From positions 3,835,501 through 3,899,500 of the forward strand of contig JAYJMM010000114.1 of the NCBI GenBank assembly GCA_037349105.1: a stretch of DNA of 64,000 bases. Direction: 5' to 3'. Positions 22,970-34,239 of this stretch are shown one piece after another. The notes under the pieces were generated by a model. The model did not search any database, was not told where the DNA came from, and was given only the letters and a program-made list of their open reading frames with translations. Numbering within the stretch: position 1 is the stretch's first letter; the number at the start of each line of letters is the position of its first letter. The translations under genes and the position numbers were made by a program. The stretch is from Limnomonas spitsbergensis (Eukaryota; Chlorophyta; Chlorophyceae; Chlamydomonadales).

Positions 22970-24465
22970 ACCAAGTCTCACGCGACTTCGACCTCGAAGT
23001 TGAATTTGAGCATCTTTCCTACGACACGAGCAAGACTGTAAGTCTCTTGCTTCATGAACATGTACAAATGAGTAGGCATGCTGCATGTTCAATAAAGTAA
23101 GCAATCACATGAATCTGTGCTCTTCTCTAACTGTATTTAGGTATTTCGATCATGGGCCCTGATCACGTCTTCTATCGGCTGGGGCTGCACGAATTGGGAG
23201 GGAACGTTTGCAAGTTGCAGCTCGTGATAGACCTTGCAGCAGCATTTGGCTCTCCCAATATGCAGCAGGTAATTCATCAGCATCCTGCATGCCATGTTCA
23301 TTGGGTATTAGCCTGGGGAAGGGCGCATGGGTGCGTGGGGAAGAGTGCATGAGAAGATTGCTTGAGCGCATGGGAAGGGGGCATCAGAAGATTGCTTGAG
23401 CGCATGGTAAGGGGACATGCGACCATGGGAGGGATGCATGGGCACAAGGGAATGGCATACACATGTAAGCATTTGTCAGGGCCATGCTTTGAAAATGTAT
23501 GATTTTAAAAATTTGCTTGCAGCGATACATTTTCTCTGCAAGATGGTGCAAGGAGGATTTGCTCACGCTGGGCTGGTTGTTCCTCCAGTCAACTACGAGC
23601 ACCGCTCTGCTTGTGGTGGACAGGGGCAGTGCGCCCCTCGTGGAGAATCTCGGCTTCACAGCGGCAGATGTCGTGGACCAGGCCCTGGGGCCCGTCAAGA
23701 CACAAGGAAGTGGCGAGTAATTCCAAGCTTATCTTCTGCAGAAGGTTTCCGGTATGCTAGACAATAATAGAGGACAAACCCTGGATATATCCGCACACTT
23801 GGAATCCATGGTTAAGGCGCTTGTTCCAGAGGGGCGCATGGGGGATCCCTGGAAACTGCACACCCTTAACCCCTGATCCCCTGAACCCCTGGACACTGAA
23901 CACCTGAACACTGAACCCCTGAACACCCTTAACCCATGGAAACTGCACACCTTGGCTGAGGTCAGCTCAGCGGTAGCAGGGACCTGGCGAGAGACTTTTG
24001 AGACAGAAAGGAGCTTCATGGAGCCGGATGCCGTCAAGTCAACTCAAAGCAGGGTCACATGGGGCGCCCTCCTCAGCCTCGCACCAAGGCAATGGCTCAA
24101 GTGATACACTTGCGTTTTGCTACATGCGCCCATGCACCCTTCCCATGTGCCCATGCACCGTTCCCCTCCACTCATGCACCCCTCACCATGCACCCTTCCC
24201 CATGGGCCCATATGATCTTCCCCTGCGCCCATGCATCCTTCATTCCTTCCCCATGCGCCCCTGCCCCCTTCACGTGCATCCATGCATTCTTCCCATTCGC
24301 CCATGCACCCGTCCCATGTGCCCACGAACATTCCCGTGCGCCCATGCTATCATGCCATGCGCTCATGCACCCTCCCCTTCAGGAGTGCAGAAATTCAGCT
24401 TCACCCAGAAGGACATGCCCCGACTACGAGTTGAAGTGCTTGACGAACTCTTGACTTCCTCATAG
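22970..24465 (+). CDS. Small spliced gene, unrecognised
   Basis: Blocks with coding character run left to right. 22970-23047 starts with ATG (MVKQDQVSRDFDLEVEFEHL) and ends at GTAAGT. 23152-23268 starts MGPDHVFYRLGLHELGGN and ends CAGCAG|GTAATT, phase 0. 23522 onward follows TTGCAG and reads WCKEDLLTLGWLFLQSTTST to about 23719. 23747-23850 reads KVSGMLDNNRGQTLDISAHL and on. 23950-24100 reads TLAEVSSAVAGTWRETFETE. The last, to TAG at 24463-24465, reads FSFTQKDMPRLRVEVLDELL. Not all junction phases fit, so exon edges are approximate, and the 22970 block may be 5' UTR. A faint likeness of the LLTLGWLF block to the tubulin delta/epsilon complex protein TEDC1 is only a thought. Confidence 0.4.
23310..24375. 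repeat. GCGCATGGG/GGTGCATGGGCGC repeats in opposite orientations
   Basis: 23310-23455 has about six copies of a GAGCGCATGGGAAGGGG-like motif. 24115-24375 has about twelve copies of its reverse complement (CCCATGCACCCTTCCC). Both lie in introns of the small spliced gene. A third short repeat, CTGAACACC/CCCTTAACCC, lies at 23860-23955. Confidence 0.75.
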
Positions 24466-25370
24466 ATTTCTGTCATGCCTTGTGACTTCGGTCGTGCCTG
24501 CTGCTGATTTCAGTCATGCCTAGTGACTTCGGTCCTCTCTGACTTCAGTCTTGCCTAGCAGTGACATCAAGCATGATGGAACCTGGCGATCTACGAGAGG
24601 CACATTCATAGGTGTCTTATGTTGCTGTTTTACCCATGGCCTGATTTTGATTTACTTGCTCATAACAATCTGAATTTATCTGGTATTCTTACTTGGTCCT
24701 AAAGTAGTTACTTATAATGAACAGTTTATCATGGGGTTTTTTCTGTCTTTTGAAGAGGGCTGAATGAATGCGATGCTGTCGTTGTCCAAGCGCGCAAATT
24801 CAGAAGGAGGATATGTGTACATGTTTAGACCCGCGTGGGGCTGGTAGGGAACGTCCGAACGGTGTGAAGGTTAGAGAAGTAAACCGGTCAACTTGGAATG
24901 GAAAGACCAGGCATATGAATTGTCATCTTTGTTGAACACGATTATTTTGTTATACGCTGCCACCTACCAGCACCGGTATCACACCCATGCCCTCTCAACC
25001 GGTGCTCTCAACTTTTACCCGTGGCGAACGTATCCAGCTCACTTCAACTGTCTAAAAGAAGCATTCGAAAGCACATTGCTATGGCCAGCGCCTAGTGGCG
25101 ACAAGTACAAGTTAAAAATCAAGGATGAGTGCAGACGTCCGCCTAGAAGCTGCAAGTCCGTGGACCGGCCGTGATGTTTACTAGTACTTACAAGGCGAGG
25201 GTAAATCGAGGTATCACGGTAGCTTGCCTTGTATCACGGTAAGGAAAAACTACCATGGTTGCTAGAATGGCTCCCCCATGCTGTATCGTAGTGACTTGGG
25301 TCCTGTCTAGTGACGTCGGTCCTGCTTGACTTTAGTCATTGCATGTCGGTGACTTCGGTCCTGCCTGCTC
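24466..25370. other. Spacer bounded by a GACTTCGGTC minisatellite
   Basis: The motif GACTTCGGTCCTGCCT, with variants, repeats at 24475-24565 and again at 25290-25365, on either side of about 720 bp of unique sequence. A 93-codon frame at 24893-25174 has no recognised family. Confidence 0.5.
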
Positions 25371-25371
25371 A

Positions 25372-25835
25372 ACAACGGTGGCCTTTCCCACTCGATGGTG
25401 CCTAAGGTGGGGATTCCCGCGCGTGGGGGGATACGTCGATCGTGTGTCAGCAACGTGTGGAAATCCCCACGACGGGTCCACCGCGGTGGCGTGTCCCACT
25501 CGATGGCGCCAGGCATGCGTGGGGATTCCCGTTTGGGGGGACACTTCTCGGGTCAGCAACGTGTGTGAATCCCCACGACGGGTCCACCTCAATGGCTTTT
25601 CCCACTCGATGGTACCCTGCGTGGGAATTCCCGTGTGGGTATGCACGGCGTAGGTCAGCAACGTGTGGGATTCCCCACGACGGGTCCACCGCAGTGGCTT
25701 TTCCCACTCGATGGTACCCTGCGTGGGAATTCCCGTGTGGGAGTGCAGTAGTGGGTTATCCCACTGGGTGGTGACAATCCCCAATGGGTAACCCCACGGC
25801 GGGTCTACCCATTGACTGCACCCCACGCACAGTTT
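25372..25835. repeat. CCCACTCGATGG tandem array
   Basis: About five units of ~100-110 bp with TTTTCCCACTCGATGGTACC, TGGGAATTCCCGTGTGGG, GTCAGCAACGTGTGG and CCCCACGACGGGTCCACCGC. The right edge is the reverse complement of ACGTCGGGGAAACTGTGCGT, matching the left edge of the array at 13.96 kb. Confidence 0.85.
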
Positions 25836-25859
25836 CCCCGACGTACTTGTTTCAGACCA

Positions 25860-26485
25860 AAGCTGTATTCAGTTCAACTATGTGTCACGCTAGGATTGAT
25901 TAATAAGGTGTGTGAAGTGTCATTTGATTATTGTTTCAAACATTAACTTGGTTCAACCGATACAAAGCTTGCTGTTAGGGCTGATCCAATTGCGTTGTAA
26001 CATGACTTGATTTAACTGAGATTGATGCTCCTTGTTTCAAACGATATCTTGATTCAATCGAAACCCTGCTGGACGCTAGGGTTGATTGAAACGCGGTACA
26101 TAACCACTTGATTCAGTTGAGATTGACCCCTACTTGTTTCAACCAAGGTTGATTCAATCGAAACCCTGCTTGATGCTAGGATTGATTCAAACGCGTCGAC
26201 ATCTCGCTTGATTCAAACGCGTCGACAGCTCGCTTGATTCAAAGCTGTCAACATATCGCTTGATTCAAGCATGATTGATTGCCACTTGAACACTGCTTGT
26301 TTCAATCACGTCGATAGCCCGTTTGATTCAACCATGCTTGATTGTCGCTTGTTTCAAATGGCTTTCAAACACGTTGTTTTCAACTGAAAGCCCGTTTGAA
26401 GCTAGGGTTGAATCAAGTGACGATTTCAATCACGTTTTCGTTTGTTTCAAGCGGCTTTCAAACGCACGAATCTTACCGACGTAAT
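25860..26485. repeat. TTGATTCAA / TTGTTTCAA motif array
   Basis: At least twenty instances of a short near-palindromic motif (TTGATTCAA, TTGTTTCAA, TTGATTCAATCG) in 600 bp, often followed by CG and often with CCTGCTNGANGCTAGG between. Similar motifs appear at 6345-6405. No coding sequence is evident. Confidence 0.75.
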
Positions 26486-27737
26486 TCATTTGAATATCAT
26501 TATTTGTGTCGCACCATAAAGCAGTAAACGTGCCATAATGGTAAAAGCTGACCGGATCGCCTTAGAGAGGCTCACTCTACTCTCAACTACGGTACGACAC
26601 CGTACACAAAGGCACCTTGTACTACACTACCGAGATACGAGGGCTGTAAAGGGGTTAATAGGTACAGAGTACCGGTATCCAGACAGCCCTATAAGAGGAA
26701 AGGTGGCCTACCTGGGCGCCCCTGGCTTGTGGGTACCGCCCCTATTTTACTCGTGAGGTTTGCTTCGGGTCCGTGGCGGACTTCTTCCCCGCAAAGTGGC
26801 GGACGCCTACGGGCGGACTCAGTGACTACACACTGGCCGCGGATGCGCAGCGCGTTAAGCTGCGGCTGGAACTTCTAGATGGCAATCACGGAGACAGGCT
26901 CGGCTAAGCTAGAACGCGGACCTTCCGGATAGCTAATCAGGGGGGTCGCTGAGTCACTTACCGCGCGTGGCGGGAGAGACCTTAGCCGTGGACTGCGGGC
27001 GTTGGCCTGAGTCGGGCTGGGTGTCTCGCTTTGAGTTCTAGGGCTGCTAAGACGCTGTAGGGCTGTCCTAGGCTTGACTAGTTGAGTGGTACTGGCGTTG
27101 TTGCTCTTCACTGGGTAGATCTCTGAGATATAGCCGGTGCTGTTTACAATTAGAGGCCTGTCCACTTAAAAGGAACGAAGTAAGAGTCAAGCTTGCAAGC
27201 CGGGATTCAAAGGTCCCGGCAAGCCCTATTTACTAATGTACGGGGAATCCTGCCTCAGACGTTCCCGAAAGTGGGAAGCTGGGCTCTTAACCTGAAAAGG
27301 GGGGCTCCGCAGGGAAGCTGCGGAGTCTCCGGGGCAGCAGTAGCGGCTCCTACGGTTTGGCACGTATACTGCATTATACCGTGACATTTGTATGCCCAAC
27401 CATGCTAATGCCTGGATGTACACGAGGTGAGAAACAATTAGAAAACTTTCGAGCCATGAAGGTAAACTGGCATGTCTATGGGGTCTAAGGATTTGGCCTA
27501 AGGAATGTTTCCCTAGGGAAATGTCGCCTAAGGATTTTCTGAGTCCACAACAGTACTTTTACAGTCATTCGTAATTCATTCCCAATTACCGGTATTTGAA
27601 ATTCATCTTCAGCTCGATAGAAAGAAAGAAAGAAAGCTACGCCCTATTGGGGCGTGGATGTTAAGGAAACAACGCAGCTTGGGGCCGTAGCCACATCAGC
27701 GCCGTTACCATGAGGCAAAAAGTAAGAAGCAACTTCC
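26486..27737. other. Unique GC-rich block, no gene recognised
   Basis: About 1.2 kb with a texture unlike its neighbours and no repeats. It contains a perfect 8-bp stem with a 5-base loop (CTCCGCAG GGAAG CTGCGGAG, about 27305-27325) and a GAAA microsatellite near 27620. I see no long frame and no matching RNA family. A structured RNA or a TE terminal region are both possible. Confidence 0.3.
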
Positions 27738-28838
27738 TCACGGTGGTTTTCTCTTATGGGTGTGTTTAGTTGGCCCAATGACAGGCTTCGTGGCGGAAAA
27801 ATATTCGAGTCTACGTCTGGTTTGCACTATGCTATGCAAGAGTTTTATCGAATGGACATGCATTTTCTGGGCGCATTTCTTCGCATGGAACGCGGAGATC
27901 CCAAGAGACATCATGGCTTCAATTGTGTGCTTATTATAAATAGTGCCCGATGTGCCGATCAAGATTGGGATAATTTTTATGTTGTTTCGCTGGTGCCCGT
28001 TCAAGATTAGTAGGTCAACAAGGTCGGTGTCCTGGTTTAAGCAAGCTTTTAATTGGTCCCCATGCTCGGTGTCTCTACAATACTTGAATTCCCCAATGTG
28101 GACTACAGCGTCCTTCTTTTGTCCTGTCGTTTGCATCAACAACATGTCAGGCTGCATTTTATTTTCCTTTGGACGGCTCCAAGTGCTGGTGCCTCAGCGT
28201 GGGGGATTAAGTATGAGGGGACTTTATTCATTAGCATGGCTGGTGCTCCTGCTCTCTCACACTTCTCGGCCGTTCCCAGGTCTGCCATGACGATGTCCCC
28301 TCCCATGCTGCCTTTCGATACAGCCCTCAGGAAAATCCTTCCTGTGCCATGGTGGCGTTCTATGTACATCTTTTGCATTTCGGGGTGCCTGCATGCGCCT
28401 GTGATATGGCATGCACTGTCATGCTCTCCACACAAGGGGCATTTGTCGGTGGTACTTTTGCCCCACCTGAACGCCACCTTGTTATTCCAAAGGCATCCAT
28501 GTCGCCATCGAAGGGCTGTTTTCTTCTCGGCCAGAGTGACTCCCGGGTGGTTAAAGAAACTGTTGCTGAGGGCCCCATTAGCAATCGATTGCAACCGTTG
28601 CCACCCTTGGAAGTATACGCTATCGATGCTGGATCGGCCAAGCTTTTGGCGCTCGTGAATGTGTGTCTTTAGGGCACCCTTCAGATCTTCTAATCCTTGC
28701 GGCTCTACCTGGTTAGGGTCCTCTTCGTCAGGTTTTGTGAAAAGCCAGAAAGAGCCGTACTGCGAGGGTTCGGAGCTCACTGGAACGGTCAAATCGCATT
28801 CTCCACGCTCAGGCGTTTTCTTTAGGGATCTCCTTCAT
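27738..28838 (-). pseudogene. Zinc knuckle plus PD-(D/E)XK endonuclease of a LINE, frameshifted
   Basis: Two minus-strand frames join across a one-step frameshift at about 28140-28157. The first (stop 28136) has a coupled zinc-binding motif (CPLCGEHDSACHITGACRHP) followed by a conserved-looking segment MQKMYIERHHGTGR. The second begins QPDMLLM and has IGEFKYCRDT about 20 residues later, then IIPILIGTSGTIYN. PD with ExK at that spacing fits a PD-(D/E)XK nuclease, the restriction-like endonuclease used by several LINE clades to nick target DNA. It is probably the C-terminus of the element at 29455-34239, separated by a 0.6-kb AT-rich and duplicated segment. Confidence 0.65.
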
Positions 28839-28856
28839 GGGAGACTGTAAAAAAAG

Positions 28857-29454
28857 TGTGCCTAGAAAAAAAAAGTGACTAAAAAAAAAAAAAAAAGACG
28901 CGCAGCAGAACCTACTATGCCGGCCTGGACGGCTCACGACGCTCAGCAGGCACCGGGCAGGCAATCAAAAGATGCGCATTGACATTGTGATTCTAATGCA
29001 CTCAACGTCGAGTGTAGGCGATATGTATTCGAAAAGATATTGCAGTCGCTGCGAATTGGGGGCCGATGACATCTCTCGCCGGCCAACCACCCATGCTACA
29101 TACCGAAACGAGTGGCGACGCTCGGCATGCACGGCCTGGGTGGCAACGCACTGTTATGCCGCAAGTGCGGCCTCGATTGAAAGCAGCGCATTAGCAATGT
29201 GGTTATATTTTACTCAACGTCGGGTGTAGGCGATGTGTATTCGTGAAGCTTTTTGGCCGCGTAGCGATGACACCTCTCGCCCGCCACCCACCCAATCGAC
29301 CGTGACTAATGCCGTACTGGTGTCAGTCGCTTACAGCCTAGCACCGACGATGCTGATCAAGTTCGATACCTGCTGATCGAGTTCGATACCTGCTGGTGTT
29401 AGCCGATGGTTGTTCGCACCCGAAAGAAAACAACCCTGAAGAAGAGCGAAGGGT
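28857..29454. other. Poly(A) tract and 213-bp duplication inside the LINE region
   Basis: An A-run of 16 bases interrupted by GTGACT lies at 28868-28897. Two diverged direct copies of about 213 bp follow (landmarks ACTCAACGTCG, GTGTAGGCGAT, GTATTCG near 29000 and 29215). It separates the RNase H frame from the nuclease part and looks like a secondary insertion. Confidence 0.5.
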
Positions 29455-32400
29455 TCAAGAAAAGTAAAGACACCAAAAGAAACCCGGGAAAGGTGGCAAA
29501 GATCCCCATGATTTTTCTTTCTTACTTTGAGTAGCTGCCCGTTTAGCGACACCGTCGGCTTTCTCGTTTCCGATATCTCCGTTATGGGCCTTCACCTTAA
29601 GGAATTCGACTATTTTCCCTTGGGACGCCATGAGCTGGAGTTGGCCCACGATATGTTGGAGGAGGTCTCTGTGCTTGTGGTAGGTGAGAGACATGGGGGA
29701 TCGGATAGCTTTACGGATTTGGTACAAGGATGTGGCGCTGTCCACAGCTATCTTGGTCTGTCTTTTCACTAGGGCTCCATAAATCCCTGCCAGTTCGGCT
29801 CTGTTTATCGTGTTTGTGGGACCTTCTCCAGCCGGGTTAATGGTGATGTCCTGTTGATCGGGAGTGGCGCTCGGGATGTGGAGGCCAGCTCCAGTTAGCT
29901 GAACTTTCCTGCCTTCTTTGAGACTGGTTTCAATACAGCTGCCATCAGTGTAGGCTATCTCCCTCCAATTGTGCTTCAACGCGCTGTTTTCTTTGAACCA
30001 CTGGAGGCAATTGCATGCGTCCACTGGGTCTACCTCCGTTGCTCTAGGGATGTCAGTGTCCCTTGGAGAACGTTGGAAGGAGCTTGATCCTATCATGGGC
30101 TGGGCATGGCTCAGCTCTCCTTGACCTTCTTCCACCCTATCCCCACATGGGGGAGGAGGCTGGGTCCATGTTGCGGTTAGCAGGGGGTTGGCCCTGGCTT
30201 GCGGGTGTTTTTCTACATGTGCGAGGGTTGTGCGGAGCAGTCTGATGAGGAGATCCTGTTTCCACCCGATTTGCTCGGACTGGGCTTCTTTGTTCCACAC
30301 AACGATTATGTCCATGTGGCATTTGTGCATGGGAGGCGGGGTTGCTCCTTGCGTCCAACTCTCCTCTTACCACAGGGGGAAAGGGGAGCTCTTGGTGCTA
30401 GCTATTCTTGTACAATATTTCGGGTATTTGTCCAACGACTTTTGGTATGAGGGTTTGCCTGACGACTTCATCCCCCTAGGCAGGTACAAGACAGTAGCTG
30501 TCGGTTCCCTGGTCATATCTGCAGACCATACTGCCCATCGGACTGCTTTCTCGAGGGATGGTTCGTCCCGGTTTGGGAAGGCATGTGAGTACCCTGTCCA
30601 CCTGTGTTGGAAGGCATTTGTTTGTGCTTGGAAGGCCTGGTCCCCCGGGTATATACTCCAATAGGTGGTGGCGTGATCTCTAACTTGGAGGGGGCTAGAG
30701 AACCGTTCCTTGTAGACGCCAAAGTGCGTGTCTATCAACGCTCTGAATTGTGGTGGGATGCTGAAATTGTCCTGCATTTGTTTGGTCTGTGTCTTTGTCC
30801 CCTCCTTGTGTCTGATGATGAGGTCAACCATTTCCTCTTCAAAGGAGGATGGGGGAGGCGTCATTTTAGCATGGATGCCTTCATCTGCAGCCTGTTCATA
30901 CAATCTTCTGAGGGTGATGAGTCTGTCTTTGGCGATTGTCCCGACGCACCGGCCGTTCCCCTTGTGCACGCATGCCATCTCTGTAGTCATGATTTGGGTG
31001 GTACTCTTAGGGTTCCATGTCTCAATCTCTCTCACTTTAATTTTACACTCTCCCGTTGGTGCATCGATGTCCAGTTGCGGGTTAATTGGCTCCATATCGA
31101 AGGTTATCATTTCCCGGATATTGTCTCCCAGGGTGGTATCCCAACTGCTCTGATTTTGGTGAAACCCTTGTTGGGCCATGTTAGACAAGTGCCTATCTAG
31201 CATGGTGCCTTCGGAGGTCCTCGCTGGTGGCTGGTCGTGGTTTTCAGACACCCATTGTCGTAGGAGGGCGGCCGTGTTTTCTTCGGTAAGGAGCATCTCC
31301 TCAGGTTCCCAGCTAGGCTTCCATGTGACTCTAACCAGCCCCTCCACTTGTGTGGTGCTAGTTGCATGTGTGCATGCCGGGCATGTCCATTTGTCTTGGG
31401 TGGGTCTCCAGTCCACTGGTTAGCCTAGGCATTGGACATGGTAGTACTTGTAGCATACATCGCATGTGATGATGTCATCATAACATCCCGATGCGTCATC
31501 GTACTGCAGGCTGTGTGGGTTCCAACAACCTTCACATGCTGCAACACCTGCCCAATCGTGGGCATGCAGGTCTTGACCAAGTCCTAGAGTCTTCCGGCAA
31601 CAAGCCTCTATCTTCTCTGGTGTGTACCCTGCCATGCCATGGTATGGGATGGCCCATTCATCAATGATGCTTGGGTGCCATGTGACTTGATATTGAATTT
31701 GCTTTATTCTGTCTTTCCCTTTTTGGTAGCGTCCTTTGCTTGGCTCTGTGACCGTCCTCCAGCCTGTGATGGCTGCTACTTGGTTGGTGTGCCCATACAT
31801 CTCTTGTATGACTGTTGCCGCCCTTTCTCCTTCTGATATTTTGCTTTTGGCAAATGCAAAAATGTGCTCTGCCTCCTTCCTTTTGTAGTCCTGTCTGGTA
31901 CATAGGCATGTTCCTGTTGTCTGGCACTTTCTGCGTGGGGCCGCAATCTCTTTCTGTAGGCTCGTAATTGACGAGCATCCTTGTCTTTTCTTGTCTCTGT
32001 GGAGGGTAGGGTCCTTGCGCCAGTGTTGTTTCTTCTTGCTGCCTTGCTGTCCCGTCAGGTTTGCTCTGCCCTCTTGTTGTTGGGTGGGGTTTGGGATATC
32101 AGCGAGGTCTCCCGGTCTCTCTGTTTCTGTTGTTGTTGGAGTGCCAATGTCCTTGGTATTCAGGTGCTGGGTGATCAATGTCTGGTCAGGGTGAAGGGAA
32201 GCCTGGAACATGGTTCCTGTCGGCATGGGGTTTCTTGCTATAGCAGTGATGTACATGTTTCCCTCGTGTATCTCTCGTTGATCCTTTGGGAGGCTCAACG
32301 TTGTGTTTCTTTTTCTCATCATGTCTCTTAGGTCTTTGTCTGCACCGGGCCCGTTGTTTGCCATGACTGAGAGTCTGTTTAAGGCTATGATGTGCTTGTC

Positions 32401-34239
32401 TTTGACATTTCTCCCGTATCTGTTTCTCAGGCTTCTCCCATCCATCAAGTGCTTGCCTCCCTGTTCTGTCAGGTCTGCTAGGTGAGTGATTCCTAGGTGA
32501 AACAAGGGTTGAAGCAGGGTGTACGCATTGAGGGGGTCTGTGGCAGGGAGGGTAGCAGTGGCAGGGTTGAGCTGTTCTAGCGCTTGGGCGAGTTCTGGGG
32601 TATGTGCTGTGAATTGTTGCACCTTGCTTTTCATGATGATCAGGTCATTATCTGTGATATGGGACAGTTGTCTGAGCTGCATGCAATGTTTAGCCTGTTG
32701 GGTGTCTTTAAACCCTGTGGGGCACCCGCCCATGTATTTGAGCTGCTTCTCCAGGAGACTACGAGTGACTGTGCCCATGCGTCCTTTATCGCGTAGGGAT
32801 GTGATGAGCAGTTCTGTATTCTTCTTTGCGTATTCTGTCGCCAGGGATGCACACCCCAGCCCAAAGGACGCGACATCTTGGTGTACGGTAGCTGAGTTAG
32901 CACATGTCCACAGTCCGTACGCCTTCTTGACGGCCGTGGCCATGATGCTGTCTAGAATCTGGAGGTCAGCTCCCGTGCATGGGGTTATCCCAAAGGTGTT
33001 TGAGATTTAGGGCTTAATAGTTGTCTCAATGATATGCTTAATTTGTCTTGGAGTGGCATGTGAGGCTTGCAGCTCCTCAATCTTTTGCCTTGCCTTCTTT
33101 ATCAAGTTTTTGTGTTGGAACTTCCAGTCTAGTATCATCGTGAGCTCTGCACCGAGGTATCTGAAGGGATCTATTGGGGGAAGGTGTTGCACGTATTGTC
33201 CTTGGACCATTATCTGATTTTCCAGTTGTCTTCTTACTTGCACCAGAGCATCCTTGTTCCCATATAGTCCAGTGCGGATGTTTTGATAAAGGACACCTGA
33301 TACTAGAGTTTTCCCAGTGTTGACCTTCATTTTCGCGAAGTCGGAGTAGAGACTAAGTTTCTCTGCTTGTACATGCAGGTCCGACAGTTTACTTGTCAGC
33401 ATTGACAAGTCGTCTGCGAATGCTGCATTGCTGAATGAGTGCTCCATGCGAGCGTTCATGTCATCTATGCATCCAAACATGTAGCCCCTGGCCCCGACTT
33501 GGGCCCACCGGAGCAGTGGTTCAATGTAGATGAGGAAAAGGAGGGGTGAAAGGGTGTCCCCCTGTATGCTGCCCCGCCCCATGGGGATCTTGCCAGTGAG
33601 CTCTGTGCCCCATCGGACCTGGGTTGTTGCCCCCATGTAAAGGTTTTTAACTGCATCCACCGCATCTGTAGAGAACCCTAGGTCGTACATGATCATAAGG
33701 AGAATGTCGTGGTCCATCATGTTAAACGCTGAAGAGAAGTCGACTTGTAAGTTTTAGATATTATGGCCGGTGTTTCGCGCATCTTCGAGCGCCATGACTA
33801 GCATCTGTAGTTGGTCCATGGTGCTGGCTTTTGTCCTGAACACCTTTTGGTTAGAGCTCAAAAGCAGGTGTTTTTTAGCTTAGTCGGACATAGCCCTTGT
33901 TTGAAGCCTCGTCCAGAGTTTGTATAGGGCATTTAGCATCCCGATAGGCCTCTTCTTATCTATCAAGATTTCGTCCGTCACCTTCTCCAACAGTTGTGTA
34001 GTACTTTGCTTCCATTCGTCTGGGGTCACACCGGTTGCCCACATGATGATCATGAGCATGTGCATGCACTCCTTGAACTCGTGTGTCATCATTTTTAGGA
34101 GTTCATTTACGATCCCATCTGGTCCTGGTGATTTCCCATCACTTAGTGTGTGTAGGCATTCTTCAAACACTGAAAAATCCGTGTACGGGTTGGTGGTAAA
34201 CTGGGAGATAGTTTCTCCTCCTGTATGGGTGTTAAACAA
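29455..34239 (-). pseudogene. Large LINE polyprotein: reverse transcriptase, chromo-like, PHD finger, RNase H
   Basis: One reading frame of 1,595 codons on the minus strand, interrupted only by UAA codons at 33880, 33754, 33007, 31420 and 30367; all spacings are multiples of three. In order: RT entry (SDGKSPGPDGIVNELLK), RPIGMLNALYKLWTR, first catalytic block NLQVDFSSAFN, GSIQGDTLSPLLF, FADD box (NAAFADDLSML), YLGAELTM; then a long linker with a chromo-like YQVTWHP segment; a PHD finger (CEGC, CDVCYKYYHVQC, a UAA, then WTCPAC); a second WKPSWEPEEML segment; a linker; and RNase H with YTDGS, AELAGIYGAL, VDSATSLYQI and KAHNGDIGNEKAD. The N-terminal part before the RT is missing; the frame starts where a plus-strand LINE abuts it. 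Architecture suggests a Dualen/RandI-like LINE. Confidence 0.85.

Noticed and set aside
6820..26485. Possible CRISPR arrays
   Set aside because: Repeats are contiguous or have diverged repeated spacers; there are no unique spacers of uniform length and no cas genes. The genome is eukaryotic.
27190..27240. tRNA-like CCGGGA...TCCCGG stem
   Set aside because: The loop is too long for a T-loop and no cloverleaf can be drawn.
30604..32331. Plus-strand frames of 198, 141 and 116 codons
   Set aside because: They lie antisense to the LINE polyprotein, which has clear RT, PHD and RNase H motifs.
29455..34239. A changed nuclear genetic code with UAA as tyrosine
   Set aside because: The well-supported host exons contain many TAC/TAT codons and no in-frame UAA. 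The plus-strand LINE has UAA where lysine is usual, and the third LINE also has UAG. Kept only as a biased-stop observation.
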